Positions 36,290 through 45,608 of a DNA stretch of 64,000 nucleotides are shown in pieces. Position 1 is the first letter of the stretch. Each line of letters begins with the position of its first letter. The DNA comes from Fortiea contorta PCC 7126 (GTDB lineage Bacteria > Cyanobacteriota > Cyanobacteriia > Cyanobacteriales > Nostocaceae), in assembly GCF_000332295.1 (NCBI RefSeq), contig NZ_KB235930.1, forward strand, positions 2,051,895 through 2,115,894, in the 5' to 3' direction. Under the pieces are notes generated by a model. It did no database searches, was not told the DNA's origin, and saw nothing but the letters and a program-made list of their open reading frames with translations. A program made the translations under genes and the position numbers.

Positions 36290-38629
36290 TTGTATAGATC
36301 ATATTTTCAACGCGGCGAAAAGTTGCGTGCGGGGGTTCCCCCCGTTGAGCAAACTTTTCAAGACAGAGGGGCGCGGAGGTTAAACGCAGCGAAAAGTTTG
36401 TGGGGAAGGTCTCCTTCCACAAAACTTTTCAAGACAAAGGGACGCGGAGGTTTTTCTTGGCGATACTCCGCGCTTTCCTCGGCGATACTCTGCGTTTTTA
36501 TCTTCCTCTTTTTTCCTTTCCCTGCTGCTGCTATACAACCAGAACGCACTCCTTTAACTCTGGAAATATTGCAAGCACGACTCCACGCACCAATTATGCG
36601 TGAAGGTAATTTGATGGTAAATTTGCGGCAAATGGTTATAGATTTACGACCAGAAAATTTGGTTTTCCGCGATAATTTTTACCAATTACTGCGAAAAGAA
36701 TTACAAAAAACTGGAGGAAAAACTTTAGGTTTAGACTTGAGTTATTCACTAATTTTGGGAGATTTTATCGGGAGTGATTTAGGGTTAAAAACACCGCTTT
36801 ATGCTCAAGCGATCGCTCCTATTTTTACGGCTACTGAACAAGAACAATTAGAAAGTTTGCGTTTGGTTTGTTTATCAGCTTTGGCGATTGATTTACCTGA
36901 GTCTAAAGATTGTCGATCGCTGTTAGCATCTCCAGCGAATATATCTAGTGAGATCAATGTTTTTCGCGGTGTTTTAACTTTGGTACAAACCCGGTTTAAT
37001 GGGGAAGTTAATTTTGCCAATACATTTTTTTTGCAGTCGATTGACGCCCAAGGTGCAATTTTTACTCAACCGACTAACTGGACTGAAGCTAGATTCAGTC
37101 GTGCTGTTAGCTTTAATGGTGCTAGCTTTCGACAATTGAGTAGTTTTTCTGGGAGTATCTTTTTTAATAAGGCTAATTTTAAGCAAGTACAATTTCAAGA
37201 AGTCAGTGATTTTCACGGCTGTATTTTTGCAGATAGCGCTAATTTTAACCAAGGTGGTTTTAAGCAAGTAGCAAAATTTAGTAGTGTACAATGGCAAGGA
37301 GATGTTGATTTTTCTGAGGTGAGATTTGCCAATCAAGTACAATTTACTAAGGCTAGTTTTGAGCAATTTTTATTTTTAATTGAAACCAGTTTTGAGCAAG
37401 CTGTGAGCTTTCGGGAAACGCAATTCAATCAATCTGTAAATTTGAAGGGTGCGAGTATTCTTAACCAAGCAGATTTTAGTGATGCGAAATGGGCTAAAGA
37501 TACTTTTTTAAATATACCTGGTTTAACTTTTAATTCTAACCAAGCAAAAATTTTAGGTAATCCTGGACAAATTGGGAAAATGTTTCGTGTACCTTCACTG
37601 CAAGGTAATCAAAATGTGTTAAGAAATTTGGGACAAAATTTCCGTCAGCAGCAACAAATTGCTGATACTAATCAATTAGAGTATACTAAACAGCGATTGC
37701 GATTAATCGAATTAACTCGCCGTTTGATGGCGACAAATATTAATAGTGCTGATACCGCTAATTTACAAAAGCTGGGTTTTTCTGCAAATCAAGCATCAGC
37801 AATAGTTGAACGCAGGTTGAGCAAATTATTTCGTAATCGCAGTGAGTTATTAACTTTAGCAGATATTGATTTGGAAACATACAATAAATTAAGCGATCGC
37901 TTAGTTGTTAGCGAACCTCTCTCTTTTGGCGGATGGTTATTACAAGCTTGGGGTTGGTTGGCTTTGAGTGTGTTATTACTATTAAGTGGATATGGAACAA
38001 ATTTTTGGTTAGTTTTTGGTGTTGGTGGAGTAGCGATCGCATTTTTTGGCTTAATATTTTGGTTAGTAGACCGCTATCGTCGCTTACATCCTGTAGCAAT
38101 TATTCCTACCAATTCTGAAGCCATATCTATTTTAGTTAGTTTTAGCTGTTTGACATTTTTCAGCCTCTTAGCTATTTTCCGCAATTCCGAACAGCCTTGG
38201 CTAACATTAGGTTGTCTTTTAATTATTATTGTCCCTCTACCAGTGGCTTTAATTTGCCGACTTTACCAGCAGGGACGCTACCACGATTTAATGGATGTTT
38301 CCTACTTCACAGAAGATGGTACTATGCGACAGTTACGATTATTAATTGGGCGCTTACCAATCATACCCAGAAATCAAACTTTTAGAGAAAGATACATGCC
38401 TTTGTTGAGCGATCGCGGTTGGAATTGGTTGAATTATTATGACTTTAGTCTCAACAATTTAGTCAGATTAGGATTTAACGATATTCGGATGCGAGATGAA
38501 CATTTACCAGGAATTATCGCCACACTTGCTTGGTATGAATGGAGTTTGGGAGTACTTTATATCACTTTAGTTTTGTGGACTCTCTCACGCACAATTCCCG
38601 GATTAAATTTATTGATTTATCTCAAATAA
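36290..38629 (+). CDS. Pentapeptide-repeat membrane protein
   Basis: A 779-residue protein. A signal or anchor helix is at about residues 62-82 (SSAILCVFIFLFFPFPAAA). A periplasmic-type domain follows, then a pentapeptide-repeat region at about 240-400 (NFANTFF, FSRAVSFNGASF, ANFKQVQF and similar) that should fold as a right-handed quadrilateral beta-helix. Four or five membrane helices follow after about 545. Residues 1-55 are encoded by dispersed-repeat DNA (36307-36460), so the native start may have been replaced or may lie further in. Function unknown. Confidence 0.75.
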   Translation: MYRSYFQRGEKLRAGVPPVEQTFQDRGARRLNAAKSLWGRSPSTKLFKTKGRGGFSWRYSALSSAILCVFIFLFFPFPAAAIQPERTPLTLEILQARLHAPIMREGNLMVNLRQMVIDLRPENLVFRDNFYQLLRKELQKTGGKTLGLDLSYSLILGDFIGSDLGLKTPLYAQAIAPIFTATEQEQLESLRLVCLSALAIDLPESKDCRSLLASPANISSEINVFRGVLTLVQTRFNGEVNFANTFFLQSIDAQGAIFTQPTNWTEARFSRAVSFNGASFRQLSSFSGSIFFNKANFKQVQFQEVSDFHGCIFADSANFNQGGFKQVAKFSSVQWQGDVDFSEVRFANQVQFTKASFEQFLFLIETSFEQAVSFRETQFNQSVNLKGASILNQADFSDAKWAKDTFLNIPGLTFNSNQAKILGNPGQIGKMFRVPSLQGNQNVLRNLGQNFRQQQQIADTNQLEYTKQRLRLIELTRRLMATNINSADTANLQKLGFSANQASAIVERRLSKLFRNRSELLTLADIDLETYNKLSDRLVVSEPLSFGGWLLQAWGWLALSVLLLLSGYGTNFWLVFGVGGVAIAFFGLIFWLVDRYRRLHPVAIIPTNSEAISILVSFSCLTFFSLLAIFRNSEQPWLTLGCLLIIIVPLPVALICRLYQQGRYHDLMDVSYFTEDGTMRQLRLLIGRLPIIPRNQTFRERYMPLLSDRGWNWLNYYDFSLNNLVRLGFNDIRMRDEHLPGIIATLAWYEWSLGVLYITLVLWTLSRTIPGLNLLIYLK
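36307..36460 (+). repeat. Duplicated dispersed repeat at a gene start
   Basis: Two similar units are present. Each contains AACTTTTCAAGACA and then GGGGCGCGGAGGTT (36352-36380) or GGGACGCGGAGGTT (36423-36452), preceded by GCGAAAAGTT. The motif is kin to the CAACGCAGAGGGGCGCGAAG element at 45511-45530. Here it provides the 5' coding sequence of the pentapeptide-repeat gene. Confidence 0.7.
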
Positions 38630-38649
38630 AAACTATTATCCATTTTACT

Positions 38650-39558
38650 ATGTCAATTCAACGCCAAATTCAAAGTATATACACTGATGGAGCTTGTACA
38701 GGTAATCCAGGCCCTGGAGGTTGGGGTACTGTAGTTTATTTTCATGATGGTTCAATTCATGAAATGGGCGATGCATCTGCCCATACAACTAATAATAAAA
38801 TGGAGATGCAAGCGGCGATCGCTGCGCTAAAATTCTTCAAAACATCGGGACAAACTCAATCCATTACTCTTTATACCGATAGCGAATACCTGATCAACTG
38901 CGTGACAAAGTGGATCAAAGGTTGGAAAAAGAAAGGCTGGAAAAAAGCCGATGGTAATCCTGTCCAAAACCAAGATTTGTTAGAAATTTTAGATGACCTC
39001 AATAGCAACTTAGTCAATTGGCAACATGTCCGGGGTCACTCAGGTAACATAGGTAACGAGCGCTGTGATGCGATCGCTCGCGCCTTTGCTAGCGGTAAAA
39101 CCCCCTCCCTACAACAATCTTTCGCTATAGATTCTCTACGAGAGCTATCGCCAAAAACTGAAGTAAATGTAGCAAAAGTGTCTGATTTCCAGGTTGACTC
39201 TACAATAATTAACACACACGAACAAGAATTTAGTACTCTGCTATCAGACTTAACTATTATGGAGTCACATATCACACCTACTACTGCCACAATTGACGAA
39301 AAACCGCCGGAGTTGAGAATCACACAACTCCGCAACTTGGTAGAAACTCTGCGGATTGCTGATGAAATTGCTACTAAAGGTTACTTAATTACCAGTTCCG
39401 AACTCGCCGACCTGATGGATGTTCACGCCAGCGCTGTCACCAGTCGAGGCGATCAATGGCGCTGGCGAAACTGGATTGTTTCACGAGTCAGGCGTGAAGG
39501 TAATCAAATTCTCTGGGAATTAGAACGGGGCGATCAAATTGGAGGTGAAGCTGAATAA
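38650..39558 (+). CDS. rnhA: Ribonuclease HI with C-terminal extension
   Basis: RNase HI cleaves the RNA strand of RNA-DNA hybrids. The domain (residues 1-150) has the catalytic acids in IYTDGACTGNPGPGG, NNKMEMQAAI, LYTDSEYLI and GNERCDAIARAFA. The frame is open 37 codons further upstream, but the ATG at 38650 (MSIQRQIQ) gives the normal RNase HI start and avoids overlap with the preceding gene. Residues 150-303 are an extra region: a linker and then a compact domain (RIADEIATKGYLITSSELAD, then WRWRNWIVSRV) that looks like a DNA-binding winged helix. I recall this extension only in cyanobacteria. Confidence 0.9.
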   Translation: MSIQRQIQSIYTDGACTGNPGPGGWGTVVYFHDGSIHEMGDASAHTTNNKMEMQAAIAALKFFKTSGQTQSITLYTDSEYLINCVTKWIKGWKKKGWKKADGNPVQNQDLLEILDDLNSNLVNWQHVRGHSGNIGNERCDAIARAFASGKTPSLQQSFAIDSLRELSPKTEVNVAKVSDFQVDSTIINTHEQEFSTLLSDLTIMESHITPTTATIDEKPPELRITQLRNLVETLRIADEIATKGYLITSSELADLMDVHASAVTSRGDQWRWRNWIVSRVRREGNQILWELERGDQIGGEAE

Positions 39559-39574
39559 TTGGGTATAAAAAATA

Positions 39575-40762
39575 TTACCCATACTTTCTTCCCCGCCACT
39601 CTCGTGGTGTGTGGAATGCAGATAGGAAAATTCGCAACACGGCTAAAGGGTCAGCCAGAGGGGAAAGCCAAAATAACCACCCGCCTTTGGCGTTTTGCAG
39701 GTCATAGGAGGGGGCGATCGCCAACAGCATAGCAAAGCGAATTACCAACAAAAATACATTCAGTCCCAGCAATAACAGACGGGGCGATGAGGCGAAGGGG
39801 GGCTGGGGGGAAAGCAAAAAGTAGACGACAATCAGTAAAGGTAAACCCTGAACTGCACAAAGTAACCACAAATCCGCCCAAATCTGCGCGCGGGGTGATG
39901 CATCTTTTAAATCTAGGCTCCTTCCCCACTCCTTCCATGTCTCAATTGCACCTTCATACATCCGTACCTTGAGTATTTTTGCACCATCCAAAAAGCCCAC
40001 TTTAAACCCCTGGGCGGCTATATGTCGCGCCAAAGTCACATCATCACAAAAAGAATCACTCGCACTTGTGTAACCGTCCACAGCGGCTAATACGGTGCGA
40101 CGGCACAAAAAGCACTGTCCATTAGCCATGACCCTTTCTGGTTGTTCTGTGTTAATTCCCGCCGGATCAAATCGATATAACAGAGTCATCAACAAAGCTG
40201 GTTGTAACCAGCATTCCCCAGGGTATTTGAGGACAAACTGAGGTGAGAGCGACACCAAATCATATCCTTGGGCTGTAGCTGTTTGCAGCAAACCAGCCAC
40301 CAAACCAGGATCAGGTACTGTATCTGCATCCATACCCAAAAACCATTGACTCGCTTGTGCACTGTGCAGAAAACCATTATGCAACGCCCAAGGACGCCCC
40401 ACCCAACCAGGAGGGAGGGGGTCGTCTGTGACTAGGCGAAAGCGGGGGTCTTGTTGTTGTGCAGCTTTCACTAAATCAGGGGTACCGTCTTGGGAATTAC
40501 TGTCCACAACGATAATCTCGCGGACTTCATAGCTTTGGCGACTCAAGCCGGCTAGCAAAGGACTAATCCGCAATGCTTCATTGAGTGTAGGGACAACAAC
40601 ACTGACAGTACCTAAGAGGTCGGGTGTCGGTTGCTGGGGTTGAATGGGAGGATGGCGTCTGGGGCCTTTGATTAGGCGCGAGAGGAGAATTGCTGTTGCT
40701 GGTAGTTGAATGAGTAGCAATACGAGTAGTAAGAAGCTTTCAATAATTGAAGCGTCTGTCAT
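39575..40762 (-). CDS. cruG: GT2 glycosyltransferase, CruG-like
   Basis: A 395-residue membrane-bound family 2 glycosyltransferase. An N-terminal anchor is followed by VSVVVPTLNEALRI, IIVVDSNSQDGT, the DAD motif in LGMDADTVPD and the acceptor-side EWGRSLDLKD. C-terminal membrane helices are at about 300-375. The start and end (SFLLLVLLLIQLPATAILLS, then FHTPREWRGRKY) fit my memory of CruG, the 2'-O-glycosyltransferase of cyanobacterial myxoxanthophyll-type carotenoids. A generic hopanoid-associated GT2 (HpnB-like) is the alternative. No carotenoid genes are adjacent. Confidence 0.75.
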   Translation of the reverse strand: MTDASIIESFLLLVLLLIQLPATAILLSRLIKGPRRHPPIQPQQPTPDLLGTVSVVVPTLNEALRISPLLAGLSRQSYEVREIIVVDSNSQDGTPDLVKAAQQQDPRFRLVTDDPLPPGWVGRPWALHNGFLHSAQASQWFLGMDADTVPDPGLVAGLLQTATAQGYDLVSLSPQFVLKYPGECWLQPALLMTLLYRFDPAGINTEQPERVMANGQCFLCRRTVLAAVDGYTSASDSFCDDVTLARHIAAQGFKVGFLDGAKILKVRMYEGAIETWKEWGRSLDLKDASPRAQIWADLWLLCAVQGLPLLIVVYFLLSPQPPFASSPRLLLLGLNVFLLVIRFAMLLAIAPSYDLQNAKGGWLFWLSPLADPLAVLRIFLSAFHTPREWRGRKYG

Positions 40763-40990
40763 GTCACAAATGTTTTAGAACATATTTAACAGATTAGTCC
40801 TAATTTGTGCAGCGCTTACGTGGAAACTGGTTGAGATGTTTGCCAAAAAGCATCGCAGTTTTTTGTCATAAATTACAGTTTAGGCGATCGCTCTTGCTCA
40901 CAAAATCAAAATGCTTGCACAATCCCAGGGTACATTTAGGAAAGATGACTACCAACTGACGCCAGTCTTTCTTCTATTCTTAATTCACCC

Positions 40991-41422
40991 ATGTTAATTT
41001 TGAAAAGAGTTCCCTGGGTTGCTCTCTTACTAGTACTACTTAGTTACAGTACCTTGGGGTGGGTAATATCCGAGGCTCATCCTCCCCGTTTTGTCTGGCC
41101 GGTGGTCGTATTTGCTATCCTGCTTTTAATCAGCAGTTTGACCATTCCTTGGTCGCAGATGGCGGAACTTTCTCTTTTCTTTTTTAAATCCAATACCCGG
41201 ACGTTCGTGTTTGCGCTTTCTCTAGCTTTATTGTTCTTTTTAATGCTGGCTTGGTTCCGGGTGTTTCTTGATACTCTGCTGATTATCTCTGCAGCTATAT
41301 TAGCGAAAATTGACTCTCAAGCCTCTGGGCTAAAACCAGGACAAGCTTTTTGGCTTACTTCTGTCTTTTCTTTAGCAGGCTTGGCTTTGGGTGTGGCGTT
41401 ACAAATGGTTTTCAGAAGTTGA
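40991..41422 (+). CDS. Small four-helix membrane protein
   Basis: A 143-residue integral membrane protein with four hydrophobic segments at about residues 7-27, 35-52, 68-90 and 115-140. I do not recognise the family. It is convergent with rpmA; the hairpin at 41443-41471 separates them. Confidence 0.65.
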   Translation: MLILKRVPWVALLLVLLSYSTLGWVISEAHPPRFVWPVVVFAILLLISSLTIPWSQMAELSLFFFKSNTRTFVFALSLALLFFLMLAWFRVFLDTLLIISAAILAKIDSQASGLKPGQAFWLTSVFSLAGLALGVALQMVFRS

Positions 41423-41442
41423 TTTCGTAACCTCAAACCTTT

Positions 41443-41471
41443 GTAAAGACGTTGCAATGCAACGCCTTTAC
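41443..41471. terminator. Hairpin between convergent genes
   Basis: GTAAAGACGTTGCA (41443-41456) pairs with TGCAACGCCTTTAC (41458-41471). The hairpin lies 21 bp past the membrane gene and 29 bp past the rpmA stop on the other strand. It is a member of the dispersed GTAGAGACG family and probably a bidirectional terminator. Confidence 0.6.
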
Positions 41472-41500
41472 ATTCATTTGGTTTCGATAATTTGGGTTAA

Positions 41501-41788
41501 CTATTCACCAACAGCGACTTCAGCCGCCGCCGCAACTGGTGTATAAACGCTAACTTTTTTACGGGATTTACCCTTGCGCTCAAAGGTGACAACGCCGTCA
41601 ATGAGAGCGAATAGAGTATCATCACTACCGATACCGACATTATTACCAGGGTGATATTTTGTACCACGTTGCCGCACAAGGATATTGCCGGCGCGGACAG
41701 CTTGACCACCATAGCGCTTTACGCCCAGGCGTTGAGCGTTAGAATCACGACCGTTGCGGGTACTACCTGTTCCTTTCTTGTGAGCCAT
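41501..41788 (-). CDS. rpmA: 50S ribosomal protein L27
   Basis: L27 sits near the peptidyl-transferase centre of the large ribosomal subunit. The 95-residue protein starts [20 protein letters not shown] and continues with [20 protein letters not shown], the canonical L27 sequence. The N-terminus starts directly with AHKKG and so needs no Prp-type cleavage. It lies 30 bp downstream of rplU, the usual bacterial pair. Confidence 0.97.
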   Translation of the reverse strand: MAHKKGTGSTRNGRDSNAQRLGVKRYGGQAVRAGNILVRQRGTKYHPGNNVGIGSDDTLFALIDGVVTFERKGKSRKKVSVYTPVAAAAEVAVGE

Positions 41789-41818
41789 AATTTCCTCTGA
41801 TATCTCTTCGTATTTTTA

Positions 41819-42217
41819 TTATTCAGCAGCTTCTGCAGCAGATTGGCTATCGACCTCTGGGTTTTGGGTGCTTTCAGCTTCTTGAGCCGCCAACACTTCA
41901 CCATTCAGGTTAATAGAGTTAATCATCAGTCTGGTGATTTCCTGGCGATGTCCCCGTTTTTTGCGGGTTTTCTTTTTAGGCTTCATCTTATAGACCAGGA
42001 CTTTACGACCTCGCAGATGTCTGAGTACAGTTCCTTCCACGGTCGCACCTGCTACACGTGGTTGTCCGATAGTAACTCCGCCGTCGTGCGCTAATAGCAA
42101 TACTGCGTCTATTGTCACTTTTTCTTCTGGTTCGACACTTAGCAGCTCGATGTCATAAAATCGACCCGCCTCAACTCGTATTTGTTTGCCGCCAGTTTCA
42201 ATAATTGCGTAGGTCAT
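41819..42217 (-). CDS. rplU: 50S ribosomal protein L21
   Basis: L21 binds 23S rRNA in the large subunit. Starting at the ATG at 42217, [20 protein letters not shown] is the standard L21 N-terminus, and the basic RNA-binding loop reads [18 protein letters not shown] frame open 24 codons further upstream adds non-conserved sequence and was not used. An acidic/Ala-rich tail of about 30 residues is longer than in E. coli L21. Confidence 0.96.
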   Translation of the reverse strand: MTYAIIETGGKQIRVEAGRFYDIELLSVEPEEKVTIDAVLLLAHDGGVTIGQPRVAGATVEGTVLRHLRGRKVLVYKMKPKKKTRKKRGHRQEITRLMINSINLNGEVLAAQEAESTQNPEVDSQSAAEAAE

Positions 42218-42289
42218 GGAATTGTCCTTGTGGTTGCCGTACAGGTAGCTAGTTTCATCTCTTGTAGAGCAGCGATTTTCAGCTTTCAC

Positions 42290-42744
42290 TAGCTTTTGCA
42301 GTATGTCTACCTGATCCGAGCAGGAATTAGACAGACAATCTAAAATTATAATTTATCGTGTGTAAGTAGGTCAACTAATTAGCCATGATACAGGGAATAG
42401 GAGATAGGGACTAGGGGATAGCGTTGCTTTATGTCCTCAACTATTTGGTGACAGCTGAAGAAAAGAAGAATTTTCGTCTGCTTGGCGAAATGGTGATTTG
42501 TGGTTGTGTAGTTAATCTGGACACAGAACAGCACCAAAAATCTGAGCAGAGGACTTTGTTGCTCAGGTTTTTTTTATATCATAGCCAGCAGAGGCTGGAA
42601 CCTATAGCTGAAGTCTGAAGTTTGAAGTCTGAAGTATGTAGACGCCTGAAAGGCGGCTTGCCGCAGGCTAGTTTGAAACTGATAAACTTGTATACTCAGC
42701 TTCTGATAGATTTGCAATGGTTGCTTTATTGACGTCGCGTACTG
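42290..42744. repeat. Intergenic region with dispersed repeat
   Basis: A 455-bp gap between rplU and the RlaP-type gene. At 42605-42671, TGAAGTCTGAAGT-type heptamers lead into TAGACGCCTGAAAGGCGG followed by CTTGCCGCAGGCTAG, the same unit as at 22574-22620. No gene was seen; a 64-codon frame at 42424-42618 lacks support. Confidence 0.6.
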
Positions 42745-43833
42745 ATGAAAAGAATAGAAGTTGAACAAAGAACGATTTTTATCGGGTTAGCAGGTAGTCA
42801 TGGTTATGGATTAAATCGTCCCGATTCTGATTTCGATTATCGGGGTGTATTTATCGCACCTAAAAGATATTATTTGGGATTTGACCATGTAGAACAAAAA
42901 GAATCTGGTTGGGATGAACCGGGAATATTTCCCTTTTTGGATGACAATAAAGATACGGTTATTTATGAACTCAAGAAAGTCCTGCAGTTATTATCGGGAG
43001 CTAATCCCAATGTTTTAGAGTTGTTATGGTTGCCTAATTATCCTGTATTGACTCCTGTCGGACAGCATTTAATTAATCATAAACAGTTATTTTTGAGTAA
43101 GAAGGTGAAGCATACATACACTGGTTATGCTTTTGCTCAAATCAAAAAGATGGAAACTCATCGCAAGTGGTTGTTAAATCCTCCACAAAAGAAACCATTA
43201 CCCGCAGATTTTGGTATTGAAGATGAAGCACCACTAATTAAGGAGGATTTAAATGCTTTTTTGGAGTATTTATATAATTTAATTAGGGGAAGGATTGAGT
43301 TTTTGGAAGAAGCTGAACAGTTATATCAACTGTTGACAGCGGATATTGATTTTAAAGGTGTGCTGAAGCAATATACTTTGCCTGATGAAACTTTAGAATA
43401 CACCCAAAAGTTAACTAATAGTCGTAAAGATTTTATTCGCTTACTGCAAAAAAGCCAAACTTATCAAGTAGCGTTAAGAGAATGGAAAGCTTATTTATCA
43501 TGGCAAGAAAATAGAAATCCCGTGAGAGCGGAAATGGAAAGAAAATCTGGTTTTGACTTGAAGCATGGGATGCACTGCATTAGATTACTACGCAGCGGGT
43601 TAGAAATATTGAAAACTAGTCAGGTGTTTGTGGATAGGAAAATAGCTGGTGATGTTGAAGATTTAAGAGCTATTCTCCAGGGTGAATATACATATGAGCA
43701 GGTGATGAAAATGGCAGAAGATTTAGTTGCTCAAATGGATATTATTTATGACCAATCGACACTACCTCACAAACCTGATGTATCACAAATTAATGAGCTG
43801 TGTATGGAATTGGTGGAGATGCAGGGGTGGTGA
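42745..43833 (+). CDS. RlaP/YcgL-type nucleotidyltransferase
   Basis: A 362-residue predicted nucleotidyltransferase of the DNA polymerase beta superfamily (COG3541, RlaP-like). The active-site motif GSHGYGLNRPDSDFDYRGVF, with G-S and paired Asp, is at about residues 16-35. A helical C-terminal half follows, with HGMHCIRLLRSG. RlaP proteins occur with RNA-repair ligases in some bacteria, but no ligase, RtcB or Pnkp gene is visible nearby. The substrate is unknown. Confidence 0.8.
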   Translation: MKRIEVEQRTIFIGLAGSHGYGLNRPDSDFDYRGVFIAPKRYYLGFDHVEQKESGWDEPGIFPFLDDNKDTVIYELKKVLQLLSGANPNVLELLWLPNYPVLTPVGQHLINHKQLFLSKKVKHTYTGYAFAQIKKMETHRKWLLNPPQKKPLPADFGIEDEAPLIKEDLNAFLEYLYNLIRGRIEFLEEAEQLYQLLTADIDFKGVLKQYTLPDETLEYTQKLTNSRKDFIRLLQKSQTYQVALREWKAYLSWQENRNPVRAEMERKSGFDLKHGMHCIRLLRSGLEILKTSQVFVDRKIAGDVEDLRAILQGEYTYEQVMKMAEDLVAQMDIIYDQSTLPHKPDVSQINELCMELVEMQGW

Positions 43834-43857
43834 TTTGTCTGCTGTTTGTGATTCTTT

Positions 43858-44154
43858 TTATAGGGTTTGAATTAAATCGACAAAACCATAGAAACTAATT
43901 AATAGTAATAATAGTGCTGTGATTTTGGTGACTCGTGATTGGGGTGAGGGCACGATCGCTTCTCTGACTAAAATAGAAATAGAAGCCCCGACTACTAAGC
44001 TCAACCCCAATACTAGGTATGGTCTGTCTGGTATAATCGAGGCAATTGCTAGCATGGCGATCGCTAGCGTCAACATCAATAGCTCTATAAACCGGGGCGG
44101 GTTATATTGGCTAGCTAAAACAAAGCTGCTGAACCAAAAATTCCACAATCTCAT
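43858..44154 (-). CDS. Small membrane protein
   Basis: A 98-residue protein with three hydrophobic segments at about residues 22-41, 46-64 and 77-96. It is not recognised as a named family. It lies 34 bp downstream of chlI on the same strand and is probably co-transcribed with it. Confidence 0.65.
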   Translation of the reverse strand: MRLWNFWFSSFVLASQYNPPRFIELLMLTLAIAMLAIASIIPDRPYLVLGLSLVVGASISILVREAIVPSPQSRVTKITALLLLLISFYGFVDLIQTL

Positions 44155-44188
44155 ATTTTAGTGGTTTTGGGGAATTACAATTTACCAA

Positions 44189-45313
44189 CTACCTTACACC
44201 AGTTTTCAATTGACCTGTGCCATTTTTTTGTGCGGTGTCATTTTCTGGTAACTCTACACCAAAGACTCGCGCAAAGGCTTTTTCTACTTTGTAGCCGGAA
44301 TCAATTGATTCTAAGGGGTCTTTCCGCAGTCGGTGACGCAGACATAAGGTAATGACACGTCGGATATCATCAACTGTAACTTCGGTGCGTTCTTCAAAAG
44401 CTGTCAACGCTTTGGCGGCGCGGTTGGTGACGATATCACCCCGCAAACCATCCACATCTAATTCTGAGCAGATTTCCGAAATTTTCACCCGCGTGTCATA
44501 GTCGCTTTTGACTGCTGACAAGAGATTTTGTGCCTTGACAATTTTCTCTTGTAATGCTTCTTGCTCTGGTTTGTATTTTTCGACGAACGCCAGCGGGTTT
44601 TGGTCAAATTCCGCTCGTTGTTCCACGATTTGTACTCGCAGGGCTGGTTCTCTGACTGTGTGAATTTCGGCGTGCATTCCGAAGCGGTCTAGAAGTTGGG
44701 GACGCAGTTCGCCTTCTTCGGGGTTTCCTGAACCGACGAGGACAAACCGGGCGGGGTGACGGATGGAAATTCCTTCTCTTTCTACGGTGTTCCAACCGCT
44801 GGCGGCTGAGTCGAGTAATACGTCTACGAGGTGGTCGTCGAGTAAGTTAACTTCGTCTACGTAGAGGATACCCCGGTTAGCTTTGGCGAGTAGTCCTGGT
44901 TCAAAAGCTTTGACACCTTCAGATAAAGCTTTTTCGATGTCGATGGTACCGCAAACCCGGTCTTCTGTGGCGCCTAGGGGCAAGTCTACCATCTGGACTT
45001 TTTTGTGAGCTATGGGAATTTCTGCCCCTTGTTCTAGCAATTGGCGGACTTCATCGCTCATGACGTCAGGGTCGCTGGGGTCGCTATTGAAGGGGTCGTT
45101 AGCGACGACGGGGATTTCTGGGAGGAGGTCGGCTAGGGCGCGGATGGTTGTTGACTTACCGGTACCGCGATCGCCCATAATCATTACACCACCAATTTTG
45201 GGGTCAATCACGTTTAACAGCAGTGCCAGCTTCATTTCTTCCTGACCGACAATTGCTGTAAACGGGAATACCACACGTCGCCGACTGGCTGTGGTTTGAG
45301 CAGTAGGACTCAC
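44189..45313 (-). CDS. chlI: Magnesium chelatase ATPase subunit I
   Basis: ChlI is the AAA+ motor that, with ChlD and ChlH, inserts Mg2+ into protoporphyrin IX in chlorophyll synthesis. The 374-residue protein has [16 protein letters not shown], Walker [10 protein letters not shown], Walker [17 protein letters not shown], the sensor [19 protein letters not shown], and the C-terminal lid. This oxygenic-phototroph gene supports the cyanobacterial assignment. Confidence 0.96.
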   Translation of the reverse strand: MSPTAQTTASRRRVVFPFTAIVGQEEMKLALLLNVIDPKIGGVMIMGDRGTGKSTTIRALADLLPEIPVVANDPFNSDPSDPDVMSDEVRQLLEQGAEIPIAHKKVQMVDLPLGATEDRVCGTIDIEKALSEGVKAFEPGLLAKANRGILYVDEVNLLDDHLVDVLLDSAASGWNTVEREGISIRHPARFVLVGSGNPEEGELRPQLLDRFGMHAEIHTVREPALRVQIVEQRAEFDQNPLAFVEKYKPEQEALQEKIVKAQNLLSAVKSDYDTRVKISEICSELDVDGLRGDIVTNRAAKALTAFEERTEVTVDDIRRVITLCLRHRLRKDPLESIDSGYKVEKAFARVFGVELPENDTAQKNGTGQLKTGVR

Positions 45314-45504
45314 TAAAATTACCTTGCCAAAATTTTGTTATCACCGTTTTTTATTGTGACACAGTTCGGGTATTACGAGATCAACAGATGTTCTGACAAG
45401 GGGATTTTTCCTGAAATTTGTACATTTTTCTGATTTATTTGCATAATTTTGACGCCAGAATTAGATAAGTATAGCGATTGGTGGTGAGGTGAGTGGAAAG
45501 AATT

Positions 45505-45555
45505 TTTTTCAACGCAGAGGGGCGCGAAGGTAAGCGCAAAGGTACGCGGAGGAAT
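45505..45555. repeat. Dispersed GCAGAGGGGCGC repeat
   Basis: CAACGCAGAGGGGCGCGAAG followed by GTAAGCGCAAAGGTACGCGG at 45511-45550 is a dispersed element related to those at 29112-29150 and 36352-36452. It lies about 55 bp before the NTPase ATG. Confidence 0.6.
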
Positions 45556-45608
45556 ACGCTAAGTAGCTGGTGTGGTTTTATTTTGAGTTTTCTATTGGTG
45601 GTAATTTT

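Noticed and set aside
42218-42289. 24-codon N-terminal extension of L21
   Set aside because: The conserved L21 N-terminus begins at the ATG at 42217; the extension is not L21-like.
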